Shown: positions 21,673-31,189, numbered from the stretch's first letter. The stretch: 64,000 nucleotides of DNA from Rhodopseudomonas sp. P2A-2r (GCF_026015985.1 NZ_CP110389.1:62001-126000), one strand, 5' to 3'. Numbers and translations: made by a program. Notes: generated from the letters alone by a model not told the origin.

Positions 21673-22563
21673 TCAATCCTGCGTCGCCGGCGGTTTAGCC
21701 GTCGCCAAAGCCTCAGGCTCCAAAGTCCCTGTTGCCAGGATCCCGGTCGCCGAAGGCTCACTCACTACGTGTCTGGCCGTCGTTTTAACCTTGCCGCCAA
21801 CGCCTGCTGTGCCGTCGTCCGCCATCCGGTATCGGACCAGTGTCTGGCTGCGCGACAGGAACGTTTTGCTCGCCGGACCCGCGAGCAGGGCAGCATGTAT
21901 CACATTTGACCTGCCTAATGCCAAATCCAATTCGTCGGACGTCAAAACAGTGACAATGGGCAGTTCGCGCAGGGCCGGTGGCGCCTGCAGCTCTTCAGAT
22001 AGTCCTTCGGAGGGCAATTCGGAAGCACCATCAGCAGCCGAAGGCGCCTGAGAGGCCCGCTCTTGCTGGAATTCCTGCTCCAGCAACGAGGTTTGCCGGG
22101 CGATTCCGTCCAGTTTGCGGATTCCGTCGGCGGCGCCGTCCGAGGCGTGGATCAGTCCCTTGGCCTGGCGCTGCCGCAGCGCATCGGCGACCTTGGTGAA
22201 GCCGGACACCACTTGGCCGGCCTTGGCAGTGATCGCCAGCGCTTCGATGACGCCGCGGACCATCAGCCGGTCGGTGTCGTCCGCCAGCGTGGCGGACGCC
22301 TTGACGTTTTTCTTGAAGCCCTTGGCGAACAGATTGCGCTTTGCCGCTTCGGCCACGGCCTTGCGGGAAGCGGTCACCCACAGCCCGCGGCCGGGCAGCT
22401 TGCGCTTCAGATCCGGGATCGCCTCGCCCGTGGGCGCGACGACAAAACGGATCAGCTCATCGATCGGGCGCACGCTGCGCGTGACCACGCACATCCTCTC
22501 GGTCCCGGACTTGTTGGTCCGAGGTCCGTTGTCGAGATCTGCCGGGTCAGCGGGGGCGAGCAT
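21673..22563 (-). CDS. YlxR-family RNA-binding protein with L7Ae-like half
   Basis: 296-residue protein encoded, as usual, between nusA and infB. The N-terminal YlxR (DUF448) domain shows TERMCVVTRSVRPIDELIRF and the basic GRGLWVTASRKAVAEAAKR (about 20-100). It is followed by a ribosomal L7Ae/YlxQ-like stretch (GVIEALAITAKAGQVVSGFT, about 105-150) and a long, probably disordered tail. Proteins of this family bind RNA, and YlxR has been linked to RNase P and transcription; the exact role is not settled. The ATG at 22561-22563 is 17 bp after nusA. The tail is longer than in many relatives. Confidence 0.9.
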   Translation of the reverse strand: MLAPADPADLDNGPRTNKSGTERMCVVTRSVRPIDELIRFVVAPTGEAIPDLKRKLPGRGLWVTASRKAVAEAAKRNLFAKGFKKNVKASATLADDTDRLMVRGVIEALAITAKAGQVVSGFTKVADALRQRQAKGLIHASDGAADGIRKLDGIARQTSLLEQEFQQERASQAPSAADGASELPSEGLSEELQAPPALRELPIVTVLTSDELDLALGRSNVIHAALLAGPASKTFLSRSQTLVRYRMADDGTAGVGGKVKTTARHVVSEPSATGILATGTLEPEALATAKPPATQD

Positions 22564-22580
22564 GCGCGTGGCATCGTTCC

Positions 22581-24191
22581 TTAAACCGGCTGATCTTCGG
22601 TGGCGTCGACCTCGGCGCCCTTGTCCAGATCCGCCTGGGTGATCCAGCCCGCAGCAACGCGCGCCTGCATGATGAGGCGCTCGGCGTCTTCACGCGAGAT
22701 TTCCGAAGCGTCGAGAATGCCCGGATGCTTGGTCGGCTCGGCGCCTTCCTTGCGCTCGGTCCAGCCGACCAGATCGTCGGTCGCACAGCCGGCGAGATCC
22801 TCAATGCTCTTGATGTCGTTCTCGCCGAACTTGACCAGCATCTTGGAGGTCACGCCCGGTACCGTCTTCAATGCGTCTTCCACACCCAGTTCCTTACGTT
22901 TGTTTTCGAGCTCAGACTCGAGCTGTTCGAGAAATTCGCGCGCCCGGCTCTGCAGCTCTGCGGCGGTCTCGTCGTCGAATCCTTCAATGCTGGCCAATTC
23001 CTTGAGGTCGACCATCGACAGTTCTTCCACCGACGTGAACCCCTCGGACGCCAGCAATTGGCCGACGACTTCGTCGACATTGAGGGATTCCATGAAGACG
23101 CGGGTCGAATTTTCGAAATCGGCCTGACGGCGCTCGGATTCTTCCTGCTCGGTGAGGATGTCGATATCCCAGCCGGTCAGCTGCGAGGCCAGACGCACGT
23201 TCTGGCCGCGACGCCCGATCGCAAGAGACAGCTGGTTATTGGTGTCGGGAACGACAACCTCGATGCGCTCGCGATCTTCATCGATCACGACCTTGGAGAC
23301 TTCCGCCGGCGCCAGCGCGTTGACCACGAAGGTGGCGATATCCGGCGACCACGGGATGATGTCGATCTTCTCGCCCTGCAGCTCGTTGACCACGGCCTGC
23401 ACGCGCGAGCCGCGCATGCCGACGCAGGCGCCGACCGGATCGACCGAGGAATCCCTTGAAATCACGCCGATTTTCGCGCGCGACCCGGGATCGCGGGCAA
23501 CCGCCTTGATCTCGACGATGCCGTCATAGATTTCCGGCACTTCCTGCGCGAACAGCTTCGCCATGAACTGCGGATGGGTGCGCGACAGGAAAATCTGCGG
23601 GCCGCGGGTCTCGCGACGAACGTCGAAAATATAGGCGCGGACGCGGTCGCCGTTGCGGAACACTTCGCGCGGCAGCATCTCGTCGCGGCGCACGATGGCC
23701 TCGCCGCGGCCGAGATCGACGATCACGCTGCCATATTCGACGCGCTTGACGATGCCGTTGACGATGTCGCCGATGCGATCCTTGAATTCCTGGAACTGGC
23801 GGTCACGCTCGGCCTCACGCACCTTCTGCACGATGACCTGCTTGGCGGACTGCGCAGCGATGCGGCCGTATTCCAGCGGCGGCAGGGTGTCGGCGATGGT
23901 ATCGCCGATCTGCGCACCGGGATTGGCGCGTTCGGCATCGAACAGCGAAATCTGGTTGGACGAATTCTCGACGTCCTCGACCACCAGCATGTGGCGGGTG
24001 AGCTGCAACTGGCCGGTCTTCGGGTTGATCTCGGCATGCACGTCGGTTTCGGAGCCGTAGCGCGCCCGCGCCGCCTTGGCGATCGCGTCTTCCATCGCCT
24101 CGATCACGATGCCGCGGTCGATGGATTTCTCCCGCGCGACCGCGTCCGCAATCTGAAGCAATTCGAGTTTATTGGCGCTGACAGCTGCCAT
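22581..24191 (-). CDS. nusA: Transcription termination/antitermination factor NusA
   Basis: 536-residue RNA polymerase-associated factor. An N-terminal polymerase-binding domain (about 1-135) is followed by S1 ([20 protein letters not shown], about 140-200), two KH domains (about 230-350) and C-terminal helix-hairpin-helix repeats ([20 protein letters not shown] and [16 protein letters not shown]). It modulates pausing, termination and rRNA antitermination. It starts 3 nt after rimP. The acidic C-terminus is normal for alphaproteobacteria. In many bacteria NusA feeds back on this operon, which is relevant to the attenuator seen before rimP. Confidence 0.97.
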   Translation of the reverse strand: MAAVSANKLELLQIADAVAREKSIDRGIVIEAMEDAIAKAARARYGSETDVHAEINPKTGQLQLTRHMLVVEDVENSSNQISLFDAERANPGAQIGDTIADTLPPLEYGRIAAQSAKQVIVQKVREAERDRQFQEFKDRIGDIVNGIVKRVEYGSVIVDLGRGEAIVRRDEMLPREVFRNGDRVRAYIFDVRRETRGPQIFLSRTHPQFMAKLFAQEVPEIYDGIVEIKAVARDPGSRAKIGVISRDSSVDPVGACVGMRGSRVQAVVNELQGEKIDIIPWSPDIATFVVNALAPAEVSKVVIDEDRERIEVVVPDTNNQLSLAIGRRGQNVRLASQLTGWDIDILTEQEESERRQADFENSTRVFMESLNVDEVVGQLLASEGFTSVEELSMVDLKELASIEGFDDETAAELQSRAREFLEQLESELENKRKELGVEDALKTVPGVTSKMLVKFGENDIKSIEDLAGCATDDLVGWTERKEGAEPTKHPGILDASEISREDAERLIMQARVAAGWITQADLDKGAEVDATEDQPV

Positions 24192-24194
24192 GGC

Positions 24195-24974
24195 TCAGTC
24201 TCCTTCGGTGGGGTCGAGGCCCAGCCGCTGTCTTTCAGCGGCCAGCCGGTGTTCCTTGGTGTTCTTAGGGGCAGGTTTCGCAGCCGCTTTCTTCGCGGCC
24301 TTGAGTTTCGGCTTCGGTGCAAAGCTCTTGGTGGGGTCGCTGCGCTTGGCGTGCGGCGGCGGCGCGGGCAAAACGCCGAGGCTCTGCTTCATGTCGCGCT
24401 CGGCCTGCTTGCCGCGGCGCATCGATTCCGCAATCAGCTCGTCGGTCAGAACCAGATTGGCGTTGGAGATATCTTCCAGCGGCAGCCGCGTAATGGGGTC
24501 TTCGCCGTCGCGGGCGCCTTCGCGGTCCAGCAACACCACGTCGCCCTCGATGGCGCCGAGCAGGCCACGGAACCGCTTGCGGCCGCCGACCGGCACGGCC
24601 ATCTCGATCTTGACCAGATAGCCTTCGTAGCGCTCGAAATCGGTGCGGCGGACCAGCGGACGGTCGATCCCCGGCGAGGAGACTTCCAGCCGGTAGGCGC
24701 GCTCGATCGGATCGGAAACGTCCAGCACCGGCGACAGAGCGTGCGAGATCGCCTCGCAGTCCTCGACCAGCATGGTGCCGTCAGGGCGCTCCGCCATGAT
24801 CTGCACGGTGCAGCCGAGTTCGCCGGAAATCTTGATGCGGACCAGCCGGTAGCCCATGCCCTGCAACACCGGACCGGCAATCGCGGACACCCGCGCGGCG
24901 GCACCCGGTTCAATAACCAGGCGCGGCTCGGAAAGCAGTTCGAGATCCACTTTATCGGCGATTGGATCGGTCAT
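24195..24974 (-). CDS. rimP: Ribosome maturation factor RimP
   Basis: 259-residue 30S maturation factor. The N-terminal domain shows [20 protein letters not shown] and [17 protein letters not shown]; the conserved [16 protein letters not shown] links to the SH3-like C-terminal domain (VALLDREGA-like region). A basic, Lys/Ala/Pro-rich tail of about 60 residues follows, usual in this bacterial group. The start is ATG 24972-24974; the frame is open to a TTG at 24986. It is the first gene of the rimP-nusA-ylxR-infB-rbfA-truB-rpsO chain. Confidence 0.95.
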   Translation of the reverse strand: MTDPIADKVDLELLSEPRLVIEPGAAARVSAIAGPVLQGMGYRLVRIKISGELGCTVQIMAERPDGTMLVEDCEAISHALSPVLDVSDPIERAYRLEVSSPGIDRPLVRRTDFERYEGYLVKIEMAVPVGGRKRFRGLLGAIEGDVVLLDREGARDGEDPITRLPLEDISNANLVLTDELIAESMRRGKQAERDMKQSLGVLPAPPPHAKRSDPTKSFAPKPKLKAAKKAAAKPAPKNTKEHRLAAERQRLGLDPTEGD

Positions 24975-25093
24975 GTCCGGCGTCAAGATCTGTCTGGCTG
25001 TAACGGTTGTGAGATGAGGCGAAGCCGGGCTTCGGCCCGGCCGTTAGCTCCTGCACCGACCCCGCCGTGCCGGCAGGGGTCCATTCAGGTAAT

Positions 25094-25125
25094 AAAAAAG
25101 AGCGGGTCCCGAGGGGCCCACTCTC
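25094..25125 (-). terminator. Intrinsic terminator in the rimP leader (attenuator or small-RNA end)
   Basis: Read on the minus strand, a stem of about nine pairs (one mismatch, loop CTCG, 25100-25123) is directly followed by TTTTTT (25094-25099). It lies about 30-55 nt after a good promoter and about 120 nt before the rimP start. It should therefore stop most transcripts unless the polymerase is modified, or else define a separate small RNA of about 60 nt. Between it and rimP lies a second GC hairpin (about 25025-25043) without a T run. Confidence 0.8.
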
Positions 25126-25160
25126 AAACGCGATCGTATGAGAAACCATAAGTTGCCGCC

Positions 25161-25189
25161 GATATAGCCGTTTTGCGGGGCACGGGCAA
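25161..25189 (-). promoter_or_regulatory. Sigma-70-type promoter of the rimP-nusA-infB operon
   Basis: On the minus strand TTGCCC (25184-25189) and TATATC (25161-25166) are separated by exactly 17 bp. Transcription would begin near 25154. Within 24975-25316 I see this promoter, the terminator hairpin, and a 65-codon open frame (24952-25149) that runs through the hairpin and overlaps the rimP start. I see no tRNA, although metZ-type tRNA genes precede rimP in some bacteria. Confidence 0.65.
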
Positions 25190-25316
25190 GGGCCGAGAGG
25201 CCCAAACCGCCGATTTCGCCGGTAATCGGATCACGTTTTCTCAGCTAACCCTTCCTTCATCAAGCCGCATTACCTTCCGCAAAGCCGTCTGAGCGGCGAG
25301 CGTTAAGCAGGTTTCT

Positions 25317-26411
25317 ATGACAGTGGCGCATGCCTTCATTCCCGGGCTGGAGGAGATCGTCAAAAACGGCGATCCCCGGCGTCGCGGCGACGCGCTGCGC
25401 AAGATCTCCGATCTGTTCGTGCAGGGCGCCGCACATTTCCAGCCCAACCATGTCGAGTTGTTCGACGGCATCCTGGTCAGCCTGGTGCCGCAGACCGAGA
25501 TCGAGGCCCGCGGCGAACTGGCGGAGCGGCTGTCGTCCCTCGCCAACGCGCCACCGCAACTGGTCAACCTGCTGGTACGTGACGACGAGATCACCATTGC
25601 CGGCCCCCTGCTGCGCCATTCGCCGCTCATCGACGAGCCGACGCTGGTCGACATCGCGCGCGTCAAGGGTCAGCCGCATCTGCTCGCGATCACCCACCGT
25701 CCGACGCTGTCGCCGGGAATCACCGACGTCATCGTTCGCCGTGGCGATCGCGATGTCATCCGTCAGGTCGCCAGCAATGGCGGCGCACAGTTTTCCATCG
25801 TCGGCTATTCCGGCCTGATCCGGCGCGCCGGCGACGACGGCGTGCTCGCCGTGACCGTCGGACAGCGCAATGACCTGACCGGCCCTCAGCTCAAGGACCT
25901 CCTGTCGCGTTCGATCGACGTGGTTCGCCGCCGCTTGTTCGAGTCGGCGAGGCCGGACCAGAAGGCCGCCATCAATCGCGCCATGGAGGAAATCACCGGG
26001 TCGCCGCGGCATATGCTGGTGATCCGCGACTTCGCGACGGCGCAACGCGCGATCAACAAGCTGCACCAGGCCGACGACCTCAACGAGGGTACGCTGCTGC
26101 GCTTCGCGCGCGCCCACCAGTATGAAGAAACTGCGGCTGCGCTGGCGGCGATGTCCGGCGTGCGGATCGAGACCATCGACCATCTGCTCAAGGGCGACCG
26201 CGACGATCCGATCCTGATTCTCGGAAAATCGATCGGAATATCCTGGGCGACGATTCGCGCACTGATGGCATTGCGGATGGGGCCTGGGCGTTCCACTGCC
26301 GCGGCAGATGTCGAGGAAGCCCGGCTCAACTTCGAGCGTCTGGTACCGGCGACTGCGCAGCGCGTGCTGACCTTCTGGCAGACCCGCGATCCCAAATCCA
26401 TGACCGCCTAG
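25317..26411 (+). CDS. DUF2336 domain protein
   Basis: 364-residue protein of the DUF2336 family, widespread in alphaproteobacteria and made of alpha-helical, HEAT-like repeats; biochemical role unknown. Recurrent helices are visible (DALRKISDLFVQGAAHFQP, EIEARGELAERLSSLANAPP, LLRHSPLIDEPTLVDIARVK). No signal peptide or membrane segment is seen. The ATG at 25317 has a weak GCAGG upstream. It faces trmB tail to tail with only 2 bp between the stops. Confidence 0.85.
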   Translation: MTVAHAFIPGLEEIVKNGDPRRRGDALRKISDLFVQGAAHFQPNHVELFDGILVSLVPQTEIEARGELAERLSSLANAPPQLVNLLVRDDEITIAGPLLRHSPLIDEPTLVDIARVKGQPHLLAITHRPTLSPGITDVIVRRGDRDVIRQVASNGGAQFSIVGYSGLIRRAGDDGVLAVTVGQRNDLTGPQLKDLLSRSIDVVRRRLFESARPDQKAAINRAMEEITGSPRHMLVIRDFATAQRAINKLHQADDLNEGTLLRFARAHQYEETAAALAAMSGVRIETIDHLLKGDRDDPILILGKSIGISWATIRALMALRMGPGRSTAAADVEEARLNFERLVPATAQRVLTFWQTRDPKSMTA

Positions 26412-26413
26412 GC

Positions 26414-27178
26414 TTACCGCGTCTCCGCCGTTCTTTTGAAAATTAGGTACGCCGCCTTGCGGCCTTCGCGGGTGGCCTTGCGGCCGTAGCGCGTCATTGT
26501 GTAGTTCGGCCACGGCAGGCGCCAGTCGTCCGCACGCTCGGCGGTCCAGATGAAATCCGGCGCACGCGACAGATGCCACAGCGTCCAGGCGACGTAATCC
26601 GGGATGTCATGGACGAAGCGGAATTCGCCGGACGCCCTGAGCACCCGGGCCATTGCCGCAAGCGTGGCGTCCTGCACGAAGCGCCGCTTCCAGTGTCGCT
26701 TCTTCGGCCACGGATCGGGATGGATCAGGTCGATGCGCACCACCGACTGCGGCGGCGCCCACGCCAGCAGTTCAGCCGCATCGCCGGCGACGAGGCGGAT
26801 GTTGCGCACGTCGTGCGCTTCGATCTGCGACAGGATCTTGGCCATGCCGTTGACGTAGGGCTCGCAGCCGATGAAACCGGTGCGCGGATGCGCCAGCGCC
26901 TCCGCGACCAGATGTTCGCCGCCGCCGAATCCGATTTCGAGGCGGACGTCATCGACCTCCGACGCGAACAACGAGCGCAGCTCGGCCGGCGGCGCGCCGG
27001 CGATGTCGAGGGCAAGACGCGGCAGCAACCCGGCGATCAGGTCGGCCTGGTGCGAGCGCAGCTTGTGGCCCTTGCGGCGGCCGAAGAACGAGCCCTGGCC
27101 GGCGTCATGGCCAAACGCCGGAGCACCGTCGCTGGCATCGTCATGGTGATCGTCGGAATCGGCGGGTGCGGTTGTCAT
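26414..27178 (-). CDS. trmB: tRNA (guanine-N7)-methyltransferase
   Basis: 254-residue SAM-dependent enzyme that makes m7G46 in tRNA. SAM-binding motif I is LEIGFGGGEHLVAEALAH. The catalytic signature IDLIHPDPWPKKRHWKRRFV and the C-terminal LPWPNYTMTRYGRKATREGR are family-specific. An acidic, His-rich N-terminal stretch of about 25 residues is not conserved. The ATG is at 27176-27178, 77 bp past the end of the PraR-like regulator gene, so the two are probably cotranscribed. Confidence 0.96.
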   Translation of the reverse strand: MTTAPADSDDHHDDASDGAPAFGHDAGQGSFFGRRKGHKLRSHQADLIAGLLPRLALDIAGAPPAELRSLFASEVDDVRLEIGFGGGEHLVAEALAHPRTGFIGCEPYVNGMAKILSQIEAHDVRNIRLVAGDAAELLAWAPPQSVVRIDLIHPDPWPKKRHWKRRFVQDATLAAMARVLRASGEFRFVHDIPDYVAWTLWHLSRAPDFIWTAERADDWRLPWPNYTMTRYGRKATREGRKAAYLIFKRTAETR

Positions 27179-27255
27179 CGCGGGAGTGATACAGCCGAAC
27201 CGCAGCGGATGCCAACGGCCGGCAATACCGGCCGCGACGAAACTCCGTGCAACGT

Positions 27256-27672
27256 TCAGCGGCTGTCCGGTGGTTCGCGCGCGGCGATCTGCTCGACCAT
27301 CTCAACGATGCTGCGGCGGAGCTTGCTGTCGGTAATCCGCGTGAAGGCACGCGTCAGCGCCAACCCCTCGGAGGTGGCAAGAAAGTCCGAGACATAGGCC
27401 GGCGACGCCGCCTCGCCGAACCCGTCGCTGCCGAGCGTGGCGCCGGGGCCGCCCTCGAACAGAAACGATACCGGAACCTGAAGGATTTCCGAGATCTGCT
27501 GCAGCCGGCTGGCGCCAACGCGGTTGGTGCCCTTCTCGTATTTCTGCACCTGCTGGAATGTCAGCCCCAGCGCCTCACCGAGCTTTTCCTGACTCATACC
27601 CAACATGATGCGCCGCATGCGCACACGACTGCCGACATATTTGTCAACAGGATTGGGCGCTTTGGTGGACAT
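27256..27672 (-). CDS. XRE-family regulator, PraR-like
   Basis: 138-residue DNA-binding protein with one Cro/C1-type helix-turn-helix (VRMRRIMLGMSQEKLGEALG, then TFQQVQKYEKGTNRVGASRL; about residues 15-70) and a C-terminal helical part. The sequence resembles the rhizobial PraR group, which controls attachment and related surface traits. The assignment to PraR rather than another member is by resemblance only. The start is ATG 27670-27672; upstream codons in frame lack family similarity. A perfect inverted repeat 113 bp upstream (27785-27806) is a candidate autoregulatory operator. Confidence 0.82.
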   Translation of the reverse strand: MSTKAPNPVDKYVGSRVRMRRIMLGMSQEKLGEALGLTFQQVQKYEKGTNRVGASRLQQISEILQVPVSFLFEGGPGATLGSDGFGEAASPAYVSDFLATSEGLALTRAFTRITDSKLRRSIVEMVEQIAAREPPDSR

Positions 27673-27784
27673 CGCAAACACTCCTCGATCGCGTGGCAGA
27701 CACGCCGTTCGAAAGCGGGCCTCAATGTTCGCACCACGCTCCGTAACGGTATGGACGTATCGTAATCGATTTTGGCACCCGTGC

Positions 27785-27806
27785 AAATTTTCCTAAGCGA
27801 AAATTT
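27785..27806. promoter_or_regulatory. Inverted repeat upstream of the PraR-like gene (candidate operator)
   Basis: AAATTTTC, six bases, GAAAATTT: a perfect 8-bp dyad in an otherwise GC-rich region, about 113 bp before the regulator start. XRE regulators often bind such dyads in their own promoter. Role inferred from symmetry and position. The surrounding 27673-27952 shows no gene. Confidence 0.45.
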
Positions 27807-27952
27807 TGTGCCACGCACATGGCCAATTCCCAACACCTGAGAACGCGATCGTTAGAATTTTACCGGACTGGCCTTTTCGGGCCTCCAGTCTCGCCGCGGC
27901 GTCCGCTCGAAATGCCGCGGTCGTCGCAAGAAATGCCTGTGCAGCAACGCTT

Positions 27953-29560
27953 TCAGATCCGCCGGGCGTTGCGCCGACGCACCGCGACGATGATTGCCAG
28001 CGCAACGATCATCGCCGCTGGAATGTCACCGATACGTGCATAAATTGTCTGTGGAATGGCAGTGGGAAGGCCGGAATCCAGCACGCCTTCGACGCCGAGT
28101 CCGAGTCGCGCCACAAAGCGCCCGACGGGATCGATCACCGCGGAGATTCCGGTGTTCGCTGCGCGAACGACCGGTAGTCCTTCCTCGATGGCGCGCACCC
28201 GGGTTTGCTGCAGATGCTGATAGGGCCCAGTCGAAATGCCGAACCATCCATCGTTGGTGAGGTTGGCGATCCAGCCGGGACGATCGTCGCGTGAGGTCAC
28301 GTCGCCAGGGAAGATCGCTTCATAGCAGATCAGCGGCAGCATCCGCGGCGCGTTCGGAATCTCCATGGTCCGGCGCCGGTCGCCCGGAATAAAACCGCCC
28401 TGCACCTTGGTGAGCTGGACGAAACCGATTTTTTCCATCCAGTCCTGGAACGGCAGATATTCGCCGAACGGCACCAGATGCAGCTTGTCGTACACGGACA
28501 GGATCGTGCCATCGTGATCGATCACATAAATAGAATTATAGGCACGGCTGATGCGCGTGCCGGGCGGCTGGTCGGGAGGGCGCACCGCGCCGGTGACCAG
28601 CACGGTACCCTTCGGCAGCAAATCGGCGATCTGCGCCATCGCGTCGGCCTCGCGCGACAGGAAGAACGGAAACGCCGATTCCGGCCACACCAGCACGGTG
28701 GCATCGGCGACGCCGCTGGATTGCGGGCCGGTGGCGCGATCCGACAGCGCCAGGTATTGCTTCATCACGTCCGCCTTGGCGGCATAGTTGAAGCGGACAT
28801 CCTGCCGCACGTTGGGCTGCATGATGCGCAACTTCACCTTGGCGACCATCTGAGTCGGATGCTGCGACAGTCGCACCACGCCGTACAGCCCCATCGTCGC
28901 CAGAAGCAGCAATGCCGCCGCTGGCGCCAGCCATGGCCGGCGCATCCGGGCGCGCCCGTCGATCAGCACGGCGGGGCTGGCGAAGATCGCCACCGTCACG
29001 AATGTCAGGCCCCAAATGCCGATCAGAGAGGCGCTCTGCGCCAGCGCCAGCGGTTCGGTCAGCGCGTAGCCGAACGTGTTCCAGGGAAAGCCGGTGAGCA
29101 CATGGCCGCGCAACCATTCGCCGATGGTCAGGCTGGCAGCGAGCGCCAGCACGCGCGACGCGTCCCTGGTCCACAGCAGCCGCGCCAGCGCGAAGCCGAG
29201 CGCGGTGAACAGCGCCAGATAGGCCGGCAACCCGCAGACCGCCACCGGCAGCAGCCAGCCGAAGATCTGCGCATCGACGAGAAAGGCATAGCCGATCCAG
29301 TACAGGCCCGGCACGAAATAGCCGAAGCCGAACCACCAGCCGGCCATGGCCGCGGCGGGCACGCCACGCATCCGGCCGGCCGCGGAGCCGTCGATCAGCC
29401 AGACTACCACCGGGAAGGTGACGAACAGCACCGGCCATGCGTTGAACGGCGCCATCGCCAGCGACGACAGCGCACCGGCCGCCACGGCGATCGCCGCGCG
29501 CTTCCAGCCCCAGGCCAGGATGATCGAGAGGCCGACGCTACGCAGTTTGTTGAAAGTCAC
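27953..29560 (-). CDS. lnt: Apolipoprotein N-acyltransferase
   Basis: 535-residue inner-membrane enzyme that adds the third acyl chain to lipoproteins. Several N-terminal transmembrane helices (to about residue 230) precede a nitrilase-like periplasmic domain. The catalytic triad is visible as Glu294 (VLVWPESAFPF), Lys359 (YDKLHLVPFGEYLPF) and Cys412 (LPLICYEAIFP), with spacing close to the E. coli enzyme. A C-terminal helix follows and ends in basic residues. The GTG start at 29558-29560 overlaps the corC-like stop (GTGA), so translation is coupled. Confidence 0.95.
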   Translation of the reverse strand: MTFNKLRSVGLSIILAWGWKRAAIAVAAGALSSLAMAPFNAWPVLFVTFPVVVWLIDGSAAGRMRGVPAAAMAGWWFGFGYFVPGLYWIGYAFLVDAQIFGWLLPVAVCGLPAYLALFTALGFALARLLWTRDASRVLALAASLTIGEWLRGHVLTGFPWNTFGYALTEPLALAQSASLIGIWGLTFVTVAIFASPAVLIDGRARMRRPWLAPAAALLLLATMGLYGVVRLSQHPTQMVAKVKLRIMQPNVRQDVRFNYAAKADVMKQYLALSDRATGPQSSGVADATVLVWPESAFPFFLSREADAMAQIADLLPKGTVLVTGAVRPPDQPPGTRISRAYNSIYVIDHDGTILSVYDKLHLVPFGEYLPFQDWMEKIGFVQLTKVQGGFIPGDRRRTMEIPNAPRMLPLICYEAIFPGDVTSRDDRPGWIANLTNDGWFGISTGPYQHLQQTRVRAIEEGLPVVRAANTGISAVIDPVGRFVARLGLGVEGVLDSGLPTAIPQTIYARIGDIPAAMIVALAIIVAVRRRNARRI

Positions 29561-30666
29561 GATGAGCTCGCACCGTCGCCGGCCTGCGACAGGCCTGAAT
29601 TGTCATTGGCCTGCACGGCGTCGGAGCCGCCATCGCCGCGGCGGGCGGTGCGCGCACGCACCACCGGGCGCTCCTTGCGCGGCCCGATGCGCAGCCGCTT
29701 GACCCGGCGCGGATCGGCGTCGAGCACCTCGATCTCGAAATTGCCGGGACCGGAAATCACCTCGCCGCGCACCGGCAGCCGTCCGACATGGGTGACCAGG
29801 TAGCCGCCCAGGGTTTCAACCTCTTCGCCGGCTTCGCCGGTGACGAACTCTTCGCCGACCATGGCGATGACATCTTCGAGACTGGCGCGGGCGTCGGCGA
29901 TAAAGGAATCACCCTGCTTGACGATCGAGGGCGCCTCGTCGCTGTCGTGCTCGTCGTCGATCTCGCCGACGATCTGCTCGACAATGTCCTCGATGGAGAC
30001 CAGGCCGTCGGTGCCGCCATATTCGTCGACCACCAGCGCCAGGTGAATTCGCGACGCCTGCATCTGTGCCAGCAGATCGATGGCGCGCATCGATGGCGGC
30101 ACGTAGAGCAACTTGCGGATGATGCCGGTTGCGGTGAGCGGCGCCGCGAGATCCACGGCGCGCAGGTCGAGGCCCGCCGGCAGCACCTTCTTCCGCTTGG
30201 CGACGGTGGTGACGGTGACGCGCGCTTTGGTGGTCATGTAAGCGAGGAGGTCGCGGATGTGGACGATGCCGACGGGATCGTCGAGCGTCTCGTTGTAGAC
30301 CACCAAGCGTGAATGCGCGGCGCTCTCGAACAGGCCCATCAACTCGCCGAGCGAGATATCCTGCTTCACGGCGACGATGTCGGCGCGGTGGATCATCACG
30401 TCGGCGATGCGCCGTTCGTGCAGGCCGAGGATATTGCGCAGCATGGTGCGCTCGATGGGCGAGAAGCCGGTCTCGTCCGGCGTCGAGGCATCCAGCACCA
30501 CCTGGAGATCGGCGCGCACCGAGCCGGGCTTCCAGCCGAACAGTTGCCGGATCGCGCGGGTCAGCCAGCTCTCGGCCGACGGCCGCATGACTTCGCCGTC
30601 GTGGATCACCGCTGGCAGGTTCGCCGTGGAGTTCGGATTGTCGTTGCTAGGGTCGCCCTCCGGCAT
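29557..30666 (-). CDS. CorC/TlyC-family protein with CBS pair
   Basis: 369-residue cytosolic protein. It has paired CBS domains (about 75-190; MLRNILGLHERRIADVMIHR and SRLVVYNETLDDPVGIVHIR), then a CorC_HlyC domain in the C-terminal half (GRLPVRGEVISGPGNFEIEV) and a disordered tail. These proteins are linked to magnesium/cobalt efflux or, under older names, called haemolysins. The position between ybeY and lnt is the conserved one. ATG 30664-30666, one base after the ybeY stop; stop overlaps lnt. Confidence 0.9.
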   Translation of the reverse strand: MPEGDPSNDNPNSTANLPAVIHDGEVMRPSAESWLTRAIRQLFGWKPGSVRADLQVVLDASTPDETGFSPIERTMLRNILGLHERRIADVMIHRADIVAVKQDISLGELMGLFESAAHSRLVVYNETLDDPVGIVHIRDLLAYMTTKARVTVTTVAKRKKVLPAGLDLRAVDLAAPLTATGIIRKLLYVPPSMRAIDLLAQMQASRIHLALVVDEYGGTDGLVSIEDIVEQIVGEIDDEHDSDEAPSIVKQGDSFIADARASLEDVIAMVGEEFVTGEAGEEVETLGGYLVTHVGRLPVRGEVISGPGNFEIEVLDADPRRVKRLRIGPRKERPVVRARTARRGDGGSDAVQANDNSGLSQAGDGASSS

Positions 30667-30667
30667 G

Positions 30668-31189
30668 TCAGACCACCCGATCCGTCGATGGATCTTTTTC
30701 GGCATAGGGATCGGGAATGCCGAGGGTGGCGAGGATGTCGCGCTCCAGCTCTTCCATGACCTCGGCCTCGCCGTCCTTCTCGTGGTCGTAACCGACGAGA
30801 TGCAGGAAGCCGTGCACGCTGAGATGGCTGAGATGGTGGGGAAACGGCTTGCCCTCGTCGTCCGCCTCGCGGCGTGTGGTCTCGTAGGCGATCGCGATGT
30901 CACCGAGCATGCGCGGCGCATCGTCGGCCTCCTGCCCGGACGGCGGCTGCAGCGCCGGAAACGACAGCACGTTGGTCGGCTTGTCTATGCCGCGCCAGTT
31001 CTGGTTCAGGGTGCGGATGCCGGCGTCGTCGGTCAGCATGACCGCCAGCTCGGCATCGCCGGTGTCGGCATCGACCATCCCCGCCGCCGCCTCGATGGCG
31101 CGGAAGATGATGGCTTCGGCCTCGGCCTCGGCGTTCCAGCAGTCGGCGACAATGAGAACCTCTGTCGCGGGAAGTGTATGCGTCGTCAT
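30668..31189 (-). CDS. ybeY: Endoribonuclease/rRNA maturation factor YbeY
   Basis: 173-residue zinc-dependent protein needed for 16S rRNA 3' processing and ribosome quality control. The metal site H-3X-H-5X-H is visible in HGFLHLVGYDH. The conserved NQNWRGIDKPTNVLSFP and MLGDIAIAYETTRREA segments precede it. The ATG is at 31187-31189, 65 bp after phoH. Order phoH-ybeY-corC-lnt is the standard proteobacterial cluster. Confidence 0.96.
   Translation of the reverse strand: MTTHTLPATEVLIVADCWNAEAEAEAIIFRAIEAAAGMVDADTGDAELAVMLTDDAGIRTLNQNWRGIDKPTNVLSFPALQPPSGQEADDAPRMLGDIAIAYETTRREADDEGKPFPHHLSHLSVHGFLHLVGYDHEKDGEAEVMEELERDILATLGIPDPYAEKDPSTDRVV

Noticed and set aside
25128..25316. Possible tRNA gene ahead of rimP
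   Set aside because: No cloverleaf arms or T-loop GTTCGAATC-like segment on either strand.
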